Assembly (NCBI GenBank): GCA_009379955.1
Contig: WHST01000009.1
Location: 23,392-87,391, forward strand
Direction: 5' to 3'
Length of the DNA stretch: 64,000 nucleotides
DNA from: Streptosporangiales bacterium
GTDB lineage: Bacteria; Actinomycetota; Actinomycetes; Streptosporangiales; WHST01
The notes under the pieces: generated by a model
Databases searched by the model: none
The model's input: only the letters and a program-made list of their open reading frames with translations
Told to the model about the DNA's origin: nothing
Translations under genes and position numbers: made by a program
Part shown: in pieces, positions 31,985 through 41,176 of the stretch
Layout of the letters: each line of letters starts with the position of its first letter
Numbering within the stretch: position 1 is the stretch's first letter

Positions 31985-32830
31985 GCGTTCCCGGTGGACG
32001 GCGACGGCGACCACCACGAGGAGGATCCCCACCACCTCCTGCGGCGTGGGGATCTGCGCGAGGACGACTGCGCCGATCACCGCCGCGGTCGCCGGCAGCA
32101 GGCTCAGCAGCAGCGCGAACGTCGACCGCGGCAGCCTGGCCATCGCCAGCTGGTCGAAGACGTACGGGATCACCGACGACGTCACGCCGACCGCGACACC
32201 GGCCGCGAGCAGCCAGGGCGAGGTGAACGCCGACAGCGCACCGGAGAGACCCACCGGCGTGATCGCCACCGCCGCGACCGCCATCGACGCGGCGAGCCTG
32301 TCGACCCCGCCGCTCGCGCCACCGGCGGCGGCGCGATGGCCGAGCACCACGTACCCGGCGAACAGCGCGCAGTTGGTGAACCCGAACACGAAGCCCAGCG
32401 GAGCGTCGACAAGGCGCACGTCGGCGAGGAGGACCACCCCGAGCACCGCCACGACGAGGGCGAGCAGGTTGCGACGCGTGCGCACGCCCACCGCCGCGAG
32501 GGCGATCGGGCCGAGGAACTCCAGCGCTCCCACGGTGCCGAGCGGGAGCCTGGCGATCGCCAGGTAGAAGCAGGCGTTCATCGCGGCCAGGGTGGTCCCG
32601 AGCCCGAGGACGAGCAGGCGCCCGCGCGGCGACATCGCCCGTACCGTCCGCCACGGCCGGCGCCACGCGGCGAGGACGACCGCGGCGGTCGCGACCCGCA
32701 GCCACGCGACGCCCAGCTCGTCGACCGCCGCGAACAGCAGCACGGCGAACGACGGGCCGAGGTAGTGGAAGACGGCGCTGCCGACGAAGTACGCGTGCGG
32801 CGGCACCCGGCGCGGGCGCGTGGATGACAC
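31904..32830 (-). CDS. EamA/DMT family transporter
   Basis: 308 aa with ten predicted helices in two EamA repeats (about residues 15-140 and 155-285), as in RhtA-type amino acid or metabolite exporters. A marker segment is NACFYLAIARLPLGTVGALEFLGPIALA. The C-terminal 30 residues are polar and unusual (RPRQHDHDADDQ). They are encoded antisense to the small membrane gene, so the true stop may differ. It is divergent from an Lrp regulator, an arrangement typical of Lrp-controlled amino acid exporters. GTG at 32830 is the best start but lacks a clear ribosome-binding site. Confidence 0.82.
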   Translation of the reverse strand: MSSTRPRRVPPHAYFVGSAVFHYLGPSFAVLLFAAVDELGVAWLRVATAAVVLAAWRRPWRTVRAMSPRGRLLVLGLGTTLAAMNACFYLAIARLPLGTVGALEFLGPIALAAVGVRTRRNLLALVVAVLGVVLLADVRLVDAPLGFVFGFTNCALFAGYVVLGHRAAAGGASGGVDRLAASMAVAAVAITPVGLSGALSAFTSPWLLAAGVAVGVTSSVIPYVFDQLAMARLPRSTFALLLSLLPATAAVIGAVVLAQIPTPQEVVGILLVVVAVAVHRERSAGAGEEVPAEPRPRQHDHDADDQVP

Positions 32831-32892
32831 GCGACCATGCTTGCCAAGGCCATAACCTTTCGGAACGGCAGATCGACGGCATCGGAGGAGAG

Positions 32893-33423
32893 ATGGCGAA
32901 GGATCGACGACGCAGCGAGGCATCGGTCCGTGACATCGACGGTTCGCTGCTCGACAACGATGTCAACGTCCGGCTGCTCGAGGCGCTGCACGCCGACCCG
33001 CGCATCGCGATGTCCGCGCTGGGGCGTGCGGTCGGGCTGTCCCCGCCCGCCGTGACCGAGCGGGTGCAGCGGCTCGTCAGGGCCGGCGTGATCGCCGGGT
33101 TCTCGATGGAGGTCGACCCGGCCGCGGTCGGGCTGCCGGTCGCCGCGTACGTCCGCGTCCGCCCGGGGCCAGGTCAGCTCCGCAGGATCGCGGACCTCGC
33201 CCGCGAGACACCCCAGGTCGTCGAGTGCCACCGGATCACCGGCGAGGACTGCTTCCTGCTGAAGGTGCAGGTCGGTGCGGTCGACGAGCTCGAGGAGGTG
33301 CTCGACAGGTTCCTGCTGTACGGACAGACGACGACCTCGATCGTCCAGTCCACGCCCGTCCCGCGCCGACCGCTCCCGCTTCGGTGCGACGAGGGTCACG
33401 CCCCGAACCCGTACGGAGCGTGA
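32893..33423 (+). CDS. Lrp/AsnC family transcriptional regulator
   Basis: 176 aa. N-terminal AsnC helix-turn-helix: LDNDVNVRLLEALHADPRIAMSALGRAVGLSPPAVTERVQRL, then the effector-binding RAM domain (VVECHRITGEDCFLLKVQVGAVDELEEVL). Usually senses an amino acid. GGAGGAGAG precedes the ATG at 32893. The 62-base gap to the divergent EamA gene must hold both promoters and the operator; GCCATAACC/GGAACGGC half-sites were seen but not assigned. Confidence 0.88.
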   Translation: MAKDRRRSEASVRDIDGSLLDNDVNVRLLEALHADPRIAMSALGRAVGLSPPAVTERVQRLVRAGVIAGFSMEVDPAAVGLPVAAYVRVRPGPGQLRRIADLARETPQVVECHRITGEDCFLLKVQVGAVDELEEVLDRFLLYGQTTTSIVQSTPVPRRPLPLRCDEGHAPNPYGA

Positions 33424-33465
33424 CCGTCCCGATCGCAACGGCACCTGGAGTCCTCTCGACGTCAA

Positions 33466-33477
33466 TAGGATCGCGAA
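33466..33477 (+). promoter_or_regulatory. Predicted -10 element for a leaderless GTG start
   Basis: TAGGAT at 33466-33471 lies six bases before the GTG at 33478. No Shine-Dalgarno sequence is present. The same TAGGAT-to-start geometry is seen before the PucR gene at 1149. Confidence 0.4.
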
Positions 33478-35151
33478 GTGCCCCAGCTCTCCCTTCGGCG
33501 ATCACTGCGCCCCGGACATCTCATCGTGTGCGGCAGCACGCCGCTGGCCTTCCGGCTCGTCGAGGAGCTCAGCAAGAGGTACGCCGAGAACGTCACCCTC
33601 GTCATGCCGCCGACGAAGCGCACCGACCGGCGCCGGCTGGCCCTGCCGAGCAGTGTCCGGGTCGTCGAGGCCGTGACCGTCGACACGGATGCGCTGCGCG
33701 CGGCGAACATCGAGTCCGCCCGTGCCATCGCGGTGGTCAACCAGGACGACGTCGGCAACATCCACATCGGCATGCGGGCACGCGATCTCAACCACGACGT
33801 GCGGCTGGTCCTGCACTTCTTCAACATCAAGCTCGGCCGCCAGGTCGGCGCCATGTTCGGCGACTGCGTCGCCATGTCGGACTCCGGGGTCGCCGCGCCG
33901 TCGTTCGTCGCCGCGGCGATCGACGACACGATGACGGTGAACCACGTGCGCCTCCCCGGCCGCACCGTGTACGCGTCGCGGCGTTCGCGGGTCAAGCGGC
34001 ACCGCATCATCTGCGCACTCGCCGACAGCTCGACGGCGGATCGACCGAACATGCTGCCGGACACGGAGTCCGAGAGCGATATCGTGCTCGCGATCGCCGA
34101 CGGTCACTCGACCCGATGGGCGGAGATCCGCCGGCGCGTCCACGGCTTCGGTCTACACCTGCGCACGCTGATCAGCGGGCGCCTCCGAGCCGCCCTCCTC
34201 GTCATGTTGGCACTGCTCGTGCTCGGCACGGTCATGTTCGCCACCGACCCGCAGTACACGATCTGGGACGCCGTCTACCTGACGCTGCTCGACGCGGCCG
34301 GCGCGACCGACCCCAACAGAGACCTGACCAAGCTCACCAAGCTCACCCAGATCCTCATCACCGTCGTCGGCATCTCGATCATCCCGCTGCTGACGGCGGC
34401 CGTCGTCGACGGCGTGGTGAGCGCCAGACTCCAGCCGTTCACCACCCGCCGCCGCATGCCGTACCACGGCCACGTGGTGGTCGTCGGTCTCGGGAACGTC
34501 GGCACCAGGGTCATCAGGCGGCTGCACGACCTGGGCCTGCAGGTCGTCGCCGTCGAGGACAACAAGCATGCCATGGGCGTGCCGGTGGCACGGAGCAAGC
34601 AGCTGCGCATCCCGGTGATCATCGGCGACGCCACCCGCGAGGAGACACTGCTGGCCGCCGCCGTCGACAACTGTCGCGCGCTCATCGCGGTGACGAGTGA
34701 CGACATCGCCAACCTGGAGACGGGGCTGCAGGCCCGCGACCTGCGCAAGGACCTGCGGGTCGTGCTGCGTATCGGCGAGGACGACCTCGCCGGCAGGCTC
34801 CAGCGCAACTTCGACATCACCGTCTCGCGGAGCGTCTCCTTCCTCGCCGCCCCGGCGTTCGCGGCCGCGATGATCGAGCGTGAGGTCGTCGGCACCATCC
34901 CGGTCGGTCGCCGTGTGCTCCTCGTCGCCGACGTCCCGGTACGGCCGGGGTCGCCGCTGTACGGCCACACGATCGCCGACGTCTACGAGCCCGGCCGGGT
35001 ACGTGTCATCGCGTTGCGTCGCCGCGGCGAGACCGCATACGACTGGTCTCCACCGGACGACCACCAGCTGGCCACCGACGACCAGCTCACCATCGTCGCG
35101 ACGCGCACCGGCCTCGGCCAGGTGCTCACCAACAGCATCGCCGACGACTGA
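33478..35151 (+). CDS. Two-RCK (TrkA-N) ion-channel-like membrane protein
   Basis: 557 aa. Order: RCK domain 1 (GHLIVCGSTPLAFRLVEEL, about residues 12-130), transmembrane helix near 240-258, pore-like loop (TIWDAVYLTLLDAAGATDPN), helix near 295-315, RCK domain 2 (GHVVVVGLGNVGTRVIRRL, about 330-450) and a TrkA-C domain at the end. The selectivity-filter position reads AGATDPN instead of TVGYGD, so potassium selectivity is doubtful. The layout resembles plant CASTOR/POLLUX-type channels and bacterial NAD-binding relatives. GTG start at 33478, probably leaderless. Membrane location is secure; the transported ion is unknown. Confidence 0.8.
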   Translation: MPQLSLRRSLRPGHLIVCGSTPLAFRLVEELSKRYAENVTLVMPPTKRTDRRRLALPSSVRVVEAVTVDTDALRAANIESARAIAVVNQDDVGNIHIGMRARDLNHDVRLVLHFFNIKLGRQVGAMFGDCVAMSDSGVAAPSFVAAAIDDTMTVNHVRLPGRTVYASRRSRVKRHRIICALADSSTADRPNMLPDTESESDIVLAIADGHSTRWAEIRRRVHGFGLHLRTLISGRLRAALLVMLALLVLGTVMFATDPQYTIWDAVYLTLLDAAGATDPNRDLTKLTKLTQILITVVGISIIPLLTAAVVDGVVSARLQPFTTRRRMPYHGHVVVVGLGNVGTRVIRRLHDLGLQVVAVEDNKHAMGVPVARSKQLRIPVIIGDATREETLLAAAVDNCRALIAVTSDDIANLETGLQARDLRKDLRVVLRIGEDDLAGRLQRNFDITVSRSVSFLAAPAFAAAMIEREVVGTIPVGRRVLLVADVPVRPGSPLYGHTIADVYEPGRVRVIALRRRGETAYDWSPPDDHQLATDDQLTIVATRTGLGQVLTNSIADD

Positions 35152-35163
35152 CCCGCCGACCCG

Positions 35164-36330
35164 TCAGTCGGGCGGGTCGACGGTCGCCAGCCACCAGGTC
35201 TCGGCGATGTCGGCGGGGTTCCTGAGGTCGGCGCCGGTCAGCACCGTGAACTGGGCGAGCCGGTGCCGCAGCGTGTTCGGATGGACGTGCATCGCGGCAG
35301 CCGTCTCGTCGACCCGGAACCCGTGCCTCAGGTAGCTGACCACCGACTGCCAGACGTCGTCGCCGTACCTACCCTTGTCCCGCAGCGGCGCGAGCAGCCG
35401 GTCGGAGACGATCTTCGCCATCTCCGGATCCGTCGCGGCGACCGCGGCGAGCCGGAGCTCGTCGAGTGTGTGCAGGCCCGGCCGGTGCAGCTGCGCGGCC
35501 GCGGCGAACGCCCTGCCGGCGGTCACCCCGGACTCGTAGAGTTCGGCGGCGGGGCGCAGCGGACCGACCCCGAACGTCCCGAGCCGCTCGTCGACGACGA
35601 CCGCGGCGCCGAGCAGGCCGACGACGTCGCGGTCGACCACGGCGATGACGGAGCTGCCCGGCGGGAAGCCCTCGCGAAGCGCCGGCGCCGTGACGCCCTC
35701 GGCCGCGCGGCCGCGGACGGCTGCGTAGTGCCCGATGGGATCGAGGCCGAGCTGGACCAGGTGGACGCCGGCCGACTCGGCGCGGACCGGCTGGTCGAGC
35801 AGGGCACGCAGCGCGGCGCCCGTGCGCGCCTCGTCCTCGCGGGCCGAGTCGATCCCGACCTGGTGGTGCGCGGTCGCCGCGGCCACGGTCACCCCGTCGA
35901 TCCACCGCCGCACGATCTCGATCATCGGCAGCAGCTCAGTGTCGGTGAACCCGCGGCGGCGTCCCTCCTGAGCGACGATCGTCCAGAACTCCTGCCCGGC
36001 GAGGTGGTACGCATCGAGGATGGCCGCGAGGCTGAGGCCGCGCCTGGCCCGGTCGGCGATGATCTCCGCGATGCCCCGCAGCTCGTCACTGTCGGGGAGC
36101 CGGCCCTGTTTCGCCGAGCCGAGCCCCGCCGTGACGGTGTGCCGGACGCCGGCGAGCAGGACCTCGTCCGGCAGGGTGCGGTACTCCGGGATGGCCTGGC
36201 TGATCACCTCGGCCAGCCGGGCGACCAGGACCTGGAGCCGCTCCTCGTCGTCGGCCAGGTCGGCGAACAGCTCCCGCATGGCGGCCGGGACAGTGGGTTC
36301 CTCCAACACGCCGGCCTCCCAGGTGGCCAC
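35164..36330 (-). CDS. PucR-type helix-turn-helix regulator
   Basis: 388 aa. An N-terminal RsbRD-like or alpha-helical region (SQAIPEYRTLPDEVLLAGVRHTVTAGL ... AEIIADRARRGLSLAAILDAYH), then a GGDEF-like middle part and a C-terminal PucR HTH (HGFRVDETAAAMHVHPNTLRHRLAQF) near residues 335-365. Divergent from an acyl-CoA synthetase, its likely target. No link to the other PucR protein at 1.1 kb beyond the family. Confidence 0.88.
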   Translation of the reverse strand: MATWEAGVLEEPTVPAAMRELFADLADDEERLQVLVARLAEVISQAIPEYRTLPDEVLLAGVRHTVTAGLGSAKQGRLPDSDELRGIAEIIADRARRGLSLAAILDAYHLAGQEFWTIVAQEGRRRGFTDTELLPMIEIVRRWIDGVTVAAATAHHQVGIDSAREDEARTGAALRALLDQPVRAESAGVHLVQLGLDPIGHYAAVRGRAAEGVTAPALREGFPPGSSVIAVVDRDVVGLLGAAVVVDERLGTFGVGPLRPAAELYESGVTAGRAFAAAAQLHRPGLHTLDELRLAAVAATDPEMAKIVSDRLLAPLRDKGRYGDDVWQSVVSYLRHGFRVDETAAAMHVHPNTLRHRLAQFTVLTGADLRNPADIAETWWLATVDPPD

Positions 36331-36405
36331 TTCTCCAGACTCCGTGGCACCTCATTGTGGAGTACCCCGATCCATTCGAGAATCACCGGGTCACGCGGGT
36401 GTCGA

Positions 36406-36426
36406 CGGGACCGCGTGAAGGTCCCG
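36406..36426. promoter_or_regulatory. Inverted repeat in the PucR/acyl-CoA synthetase intergenic region
   Basis: CGGGACC, 7 bases, GGTCCCG. The 21-base inverted repeat lies within the 233-base gap between the divergent genes, 137 bases upstream of the synthetase start and 76 bases upstream of the regulator start. Candidate operator; no promoter hexamers assigned. The rest of the gap contains no gene. Confidence 0.35.
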
Positions 36427-36563
36427 GGGGGACGCGCCCGTGGAAGGCACTTCCCAGGGGGGACCGTGTGGTTCCGCGGGCGCGTTCCCTCGACCGCCGC
36501 CGCAGGGCGAGGGCCGGCCGACTGTGTCGATTGCCCTCGGCGGTCTTGCGACAGGAGGACCTG

Positions 36564-38030
36564 GTGATCCCCACCGCACTGTCCACCCAGCTCGCCGCGC
36601 TGGTTGCCGCCGACCCCGGCCGTCCCGCGGTCACCTGCGGCGACGAGACGCTGACCCGCACCGATCTCGACCGGCGGACCAACGCCCTCGCCCGCGCCTA
36701 CGCCGCGCGCGGCGTCGCGGCCGGGTCGATGGTGACGATCGCCCTGCCCAACGGGCTCGAGGGCGTCGAGGCCGCCGTCGCCGCCTGGAAGCTCGGCGCG
36801 ATCCCGCAGCCGTTGTCGCCGCGCCTGCCCGCCCACGAGCTCGCCGCGCTGCTCGACCTCGCCCGTCCCTCGCTCGTCGTCGGCGGCGACCCGGCAGCGA
36901 CCGGCGACCTGTCGGCCGTCCCCGCGGGGTTCGTACCCGACGTGACCGACGACTCCGCGCTGCCGCCCGCCGTCGGACCGTCGTGGAAGGCGCCGACGTC
37001 CGGCGGCAGCACCGGGCGACCCAAGCTGATCGTCGCCGCGCAGCCGGCGTGCGCGGAGGTGGTACTGGGGTACGCCCAGCTGTTCCGCATGCCGGCCGAC
37101 GGCGTGCATCTGGTGACCGGCCCGATGTACCACAACGCGGGGTTCATGTTCGCGACCTGCGCGCTGTTCAGCGGCAACCACGTCGTGGTGATGCCGCGCT
37201 TCGACCCGGCAGAGACGCTGCGGCTCGTCGACGCCCACCGCGCCGACTGGGTGTTCGTCGTGCCGACGATGATGCACCGCATCTCCCGGCTGCCGGGTGC
37301 TGTGCGCGAGTCGTTCGACCTGTCCAGCCTGCGCCTGCTGCTGCACAGCGCCGCGCCCTGCCCGGCGTGGCTGAAGGAGGACTGGATCGGCTGGATCGGC
37401 CCCGACCGCGTGTACGAGATGTACGCGAGCACCGAGGCGATGGCGGGCTCGATGATCACCGGCGACGAGTGGCTCACCCACCGCGGCAGCGTGGGGCGCA
37501 TGGTCGTCGGCGAGGTCAGCATCCGCGATGCAGGCGGCGACGAGGTGCCCCCGGGTGTGACCGGCGAGATCTGGCTCCGCACCGCGGCCGACGCGCCGTC
37601 GACGTACCGCTACGTCGGCGCGCGTGCGCGTACCCAGCCGGGCGGCTGGGAGTCGCAGGGCGACTGCGGCCGAGTCGACGAGGAGGGCTACCTCTACATC
37701 GCCGACCGGCTGCCCGACATGATCCTCGTCGGCGGCGCCAACGTGTACCCCGCCGAGGTCGAGGCCGCGCTCGACGAGCACCCCGCAGTGGAGTCCTCCT
37801 GCGTCATCGGCCTGCCCGACGACGAGTACGGCAGCACCGTGCACGCGATCGTCCAGACCGCCGACCCGCTCGACGCCGACGCGCTGCTCGCCCACCTGCG
37901 CGAGCGGCTGGCCCCGTACAAGCTCCCGCGCACCTTCGAACGCGTCGACCATCCGCTGCGTGACGACGCGGGCAAGGTACGGCGATCGCGGCTGCGGGCC
38001 GAACGGCTGGAGCGACGCCTGGTCGGCTGA
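36564..38030 (+). CDS. AMP-binding acyl-CoA synthetase
   Basis: 488 aa member of the ANL superfamily: activates a carboxylic acid as acyl-AMP and transfers it to CoA. P-loop TSGGSTGRPKLI near residues 149-160, MYHNAGFMFA, YASTEAMAG (A5 YxxTE motif), and the C-terminal hinge and lysine motifs GDCGRVDEEGYLYIADRLPDMILVGGANVYP. The catalytic Lys in DDAGKVRRSRL is present. The substrate may be a fatty, aromatic or bile-type acid; not resolvable. GTG at 36564 follows AGGAGG at good spacing; long upstream frames are spurious. Confidence 0.88.
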   Translation: MIPTALSTQLAALVAADPGRPAVTCGDETLTRTDLDRRTNALARAYAARGVAAGSMVTIALPNGLEGVEAAVAAWKLGAIPQPLSPRLPAHELAALLDLARPSLVVGGDPAATGDLSAVPAGFVPDVTDDSALPPAVGPSWKAPTSGGSTGRPKLIVAAQPACAEVVLGYAQLFRMPADGVHLVTGPMYHNAGFMFATCALFSGNHVVVMPRFDPAETLRLVDAHRADWVFVVPTMMHRISRLPGAVRESFDLSSLRLLLHSAAPCPAWLKEDWIGWIGPDRVYEMYASTEAMAGSMITGDEWLTHRGSVGRMVVGEVSIRDAGGDEVPPGVTGEIWLRTAADAPSTYRYVGARARTQPGGWESQGDCGRVDEEGYLYIADRLPDMILVGGANVYPAEVEAALDEHPAVESSCVIGLPDDEYGSTVHAIVQTADPLDADALLAHLRERLAPYKLPRTFERVDHPLRDDAGKVRRSRLRAERLERRLVG

Positions 38031-38045
38031 GAGTCGACCCCACTC

Positions 38046-38074
38046 TTACGGACAGTCGCCAAACCGGCTACAGT
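38046..38074 (+). promoter_or_regulatory. Predicted promoter with leaderless start for the glycosyltransferase
   Basis: TTACGG (38046-38051), a 17-base spacer, and TACAGT (38069-38074). The GTG start at 38082 is 7 bases after the -10, the expected position of the transcription start, so the mRNA is probably leaderless. Confidence 0.5.
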
Positions 38075-38081
38075 CCGTCGG

Positions 38082-39347
38082 GTGATGGCACCTCCCGGAT
38101 CACTCCGGGTCGCCCACTTCACGGATACCTGGGTGCCCCGCCGCGACGGGGTGGTCACGGCGCTCGAGACGCTGACCACCGCGATGGACCAACTCGGGCA
38201 CGACAGCCTCATCGTCGTCCCGCGTCACCACGGCCAGCAGCGAAGCGACGGCCTGCTGCGCCTGCCGTCGGTCCCCTGTGGCATCGCCCAGTTCAGGCTC
38301 GGCGCCTGGCCGCGGCACCGCCACGTGGAACAGGTGGCGCGGTGGCGTCCCGACGTGCTGCACGTGCACACGCCCGGGTTCATCGGACTGCTCGGTGTAC
38401 ACGCGGCGCGTGCCCTCGGGCTCCCGCTCTTCCTGACGTACCACACCGATCTGCACGCGTACGTCGACGCGTACCGGCTCCCCCCGCACGTGCTCTCCGG
38501 CCTGCTGCGCTGCTACGCCCGCCGGCTCGGCGTCCGCCCACCGCGCACCGACCACAGCTGGTCGCCGAAGGTCTACCGCCACACGGTCGTCGACGCGGCG
38601 ACCCGGCTCCTCTACGGGTCGGCAGACACGGTCATCGTCCCCACCGACGCCGTCCTGCAGAGGTCCCGCGTCGCCCCCACGTTCCCCCGGCTGCGGGTCG
38701 TCCCCACCGGTGTCGCCCTGCGCACGGCGCCACCCGGCTCCCGCGCGACGTTCCGCCGCCGACACGGCATCGACGTCGGCGACCCGGTCGTCCTCTACGT
38801 CGGCCGGCTCAACCGCGAGAAGGGCATCGACCTGCTCACCGGCGGGTTCGGCGAGCTGCTGCGCAGCGTGCCCAACGCGCGGCTGCTGCTCGTCGGATCG
38901 GCTCACGACGGGCGCTGGGTGACCAAGCTGCTCGACCGGGCCGGGATCACCGACCGCACCGTCCGCACCGGGCAGTTGCCGCCCGCCGACGTCGCGCAGG
39001 CGTACGCCGCCTCCGACGTCTTCGCGTTCCCGTCCCGCACCGACACCCAGGGCCTCGTCGTCCAGGAGGCCGCGCTGGCCGGCCTGCCGATCGTGCTCGC
39101 CGACCCGTGCCTGCACAACACGGGCCCGCTGGCCGGCGTCGGCATGCTCACCGACGACCACCCCGTCGCCTACGGTGAGATGCTCGCGCGGCTCGTCCGC
39201 GACCCGGGCATGGCGCGCTCCGTGGGCCAGGCGGCGAAGGAGCGCGCGGAACGCAACTCCCCGCAGGCGTACGGGCAGACGATGGCCGCGGTCTACGGCG
39301 AGAGCGTGGCACGCCAGACCCTCGTCACGGGCCTGCTCAGCGCCTAG
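38082..39347 (+). CDS. GT4 family glycosyltransferase
   Basis: 421 aa GT-B-fold glycosyltransferase. The N-terminal acceptor domain opens with HFTDTWVPRRDGVVTALETL, the same opening as the mannosyltransferase and PimB/MgtA-like group. The C-terminal donor domain has VVLYVGRLNREKGIDLL and SDVFAFPSRTDTQGLVVQEAALAGLPIV (E-x7-E motif). It likely transfers a sugar from a nucleotide donor to a lipid or glycan. Predicted leaderless GTG at 38082 is immediately followed by an ATG, so the start may shift by one codon. Single gene. Confidence 0.87.
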   Translation: MMAPPGSLRVAHFTDTWVPRRDGVVTALETLTTAMDQLGHDSLIVVPRHHGQQRSDGLLRLPSVPCGIAQFRLGAWPRHRHVEQVARWRPDVLHVHTPGFIGLLGVHAARALGLPLFLTYHTDLHAYVDAYRLPPHVLSGLLRCYARRLGVRPPRTDHSWSPKVYRHTVVDAATRLLYGSADTVIVPTDAVLQRSRVAPTFPRLRVVPTGVALRTAPPGSRATFRRRHGIDVGDPVVLYVGRLNREKGIDLLTGGFGELLRSVPNARLLLVGSAHDGRWVTKLLDRAGITDRTVRTGQLPPADVAQAYAASDVFAFPSRTDTQGLVVQEAALAGLPIVLADPCLHNTGPLAGVGMLTDDHPVAYGEMLARLVRDPGMARSVGQAAKERAERNSPQAYGQTMAAVYGESVARQTLVTGLLSA

Positions 39348-39567
39348 GCCCCCGTCCGCCCATCGGCCACCGCGGCGTCACCTCCCCGGTCGGAGCCATC
39401 GACCGGTAGACTGCGGGGGACGGCGTCTCGCCGTCGCTCTCGTGGGCGAGCCGCCCACGCGGTCGTTTCTCTCGTTCCGTCCCGGCATCGCGGACCCATT
39501 CTGCTGCCGTCCTACGGGTGATCGAGCCTGACACGGCCCCCCGTACCAGACGGAGCTGTTCACCTTC
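39348..39567 (+). promoter_or_regulatory. Structured 5' leader of the DEAD-box helicase
   Basis: TAGACT at 39407-39412 is a likely -10. Almost at the predicted transcript start is a perfect hairpin GACGGCG-TCT-CGCCGTC (39419-39435), then a second hairpin CGTGGGC-GAGCC-GCCCACG (39441-39459) followed by a T-rich patch (GTCGTTTCTCTCGTT). The leader is about 150 nt. Long leaders with attenuator-like folding are known for cold-shock helicase genes in bacteria. Confidence 0.5.
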
Positions 39568-41061
39568 ATGCCCCAACGCCCCAGCTATGCCCGCACGTCC
39601 TCGAACGGCCGCCCCTCGAAGGGCCGCTCGTCGTCGAACGGGCGTCCCTCGTCGAACGGCAACGGCCGCAGGTCCCATCCCGCTCGCCGTCCCAAGCACG
39701 TCGCCCCGTCGGCCCCGCCGTCGAGGGTGAGCGAGCTCGAGCGCGCACTCGACGCGACGACCACGTCCGTCCCGGCCGACCTGCCCGCCACCTTCGCCGC
39801 GTCGGCGTTGCCGACCCCGCTCGTCGACGAGCTCACCCGCGCCGGCATGACCACCCCGTTCCCGATCCAGGCGCGCACCATCAAGGACGCGCTCGCCGGT
39901 CGGGACGTCCTCGGCCGCGCGCAGACGGGCTCGGGCAAGACGCTGGCCTTCGGCCTGCCGTTGCTCGCCCACGTCGCCGCGGAGCAGCGGCCCGTTCCCG
40001 GCCGGCCGCGCGCGCTCGTCCTCGTCCCCACCCGTGAGCTGGCGCAACAGGTCACCGACACGCTCGCGCCGCTCGGTCGGGTCGTCGGTGTCCGGATCGC
40101 CGCGGTCTACGGCGGTGCGTCGATGGGGCGGCAGATCACGCTGCTCCGGCGCGGCGCCGGCGTGGTGGTCGCGACGCCGGGACGCCTGATCGACCTCATC
40201 GAGCAGGGTGAGTGCCGGCTCGACGAGGTCACGGTCACCGTCCTCGACGAGGCCGACTACATGGCCGACCTCGGGTTCCTGCCCGCGGTGACACAGCTGC
40301 TCGACCTCACCGCCACGGGCGGTCAGCGGTTGCTGTTCTCCGCCACGCTCGACCGCGGTGTCGACACCCTCGTCCACCGGTTCCTCACCGACCCGGCAAT
40401 GCATGCCGTCGCCGAGGCGGCCGCGCCGATCGAGTCCGTCGACCACCGGGTCTTCTCGTTGCGTCCCGAGCACAAGGTGCCGGTCGCGGCCGAGATCGCG
40501 GCCCGTCCCGGACGCTCGCTGTTCTTCGTCCGCACCAAGCACGGCGCCGACCGGCTCGCCAAGCAGCTGCGTCGCACCGGCGTCGAGGCGTCCGCGATCC
40601 ACGGCAACCTCACCCAGGCCGGGCGCGCCCGTGCGCTCGCCGGCTTCGCCGCCGGCAGTCCGCGGGTGCTCGTCGCCACCGACGTCGCGGCCCGCGGCAT
40701 CCACGTCGACGACGTCGACCTCGTGGTCCATTTCGACCCGCCCGCCGACCACAAGGACTATCTGCACCGGTCCGGTCGTACGGCACGCGCGGGGGCGACC
40801 GGCACCGTCGTCTCCCTCGTCCACCCCGAGCAGCAAAGGGACATGTCCCGGCTGCAGCGGAACGCGCACGTCGAGGCCGAGTTCGTGACGGTCGAGCCCG
40901 GGCACGAGGCGGTCAGCGAGATCGCGACGTCCGGCACGCCGGTCGTCGTCCGCGAGGTCCCCACGACCGCCCGGCCGCCGCGCCGCGACCCGCGGTCCGG
41001 CAACCGCTCTGGCCGCCGCCCGTACCGGGGCGGCGACCGCAGGAGCGCACCGAGGTCGTGA
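39568..41061 (+). CDS. DEAD-box RNA helicase
   Basis: 497 aa ATP-dependent RNA helicase. A low-complexity Ser/Arg/Asn-Gly N-terminus (about 50 residues) leads to the Q motif (TTPFPIQARTI), motif I AQTGSGKT, Ia PTRELAQQ, Ib TPGRL, motif II as DEAD (VLDEADYMADLG), III SAT, IV-VI including VATDVAARGIHV and HRSGRTARAG. The basic Arg/Gly-rich tail should bind RNA. Probable roles: ribosome assembly or mRNA turnover, especially in the cold. Preceded by a long structured leader; no operon partner. Confidence 0.93.
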   Translation: MPQRPSYARTSSNGRPSKGRSSSNGRPSSNGNGRRSHPARRPKHVAPSAPPSRVSELERALDATTTSVPADLPATFAASALPTPLVDELTRAGMTTPFPIQARTIKDALAGRDVLGRAQTGSGKTLAFGLPLLAHVAAEQRPVPGRPRALVLVPTRELAQQVTDTLAPLGRVVGVRIAAVYGGASMGRQITLLRRGAGVVVATPGRLIDLIEQGECRLDEVTVTVLDEADYMADLGFLPAVTQLLDLTATGGQRLLFSATLDRGVDTLVHRFLTDPAMHAVAEAAAPIESVDHRVFSLRPEHKVPVAAEIAARPGRSLFFVRTKHGADRLAKQLRRTGVEASAIHGNLTQAGRARALAGFAAGSPRVLVATDVAARGIHVDDVDLVVHFDPPADHKDYLHRSGRTARAGATGTVVSLVHPEQQRDMSRLQRNAHVEAEFVTVEPGHEAVSEIATSGTPVVVREVPTTARPPRRDPRSGNRSGRRPYRGGDRRSAPRS

Positions 41062-41176
41062 GGGTCAGCCGGTGGCGGACGACATCGCGGCCGCCACCAC
41101 GTCACCATGAGCGAGGGACAAAGGACCGAAGCCCCCAACCACAGGCATTCCACCGAGAGCCGGGAACGTGGGGGGG

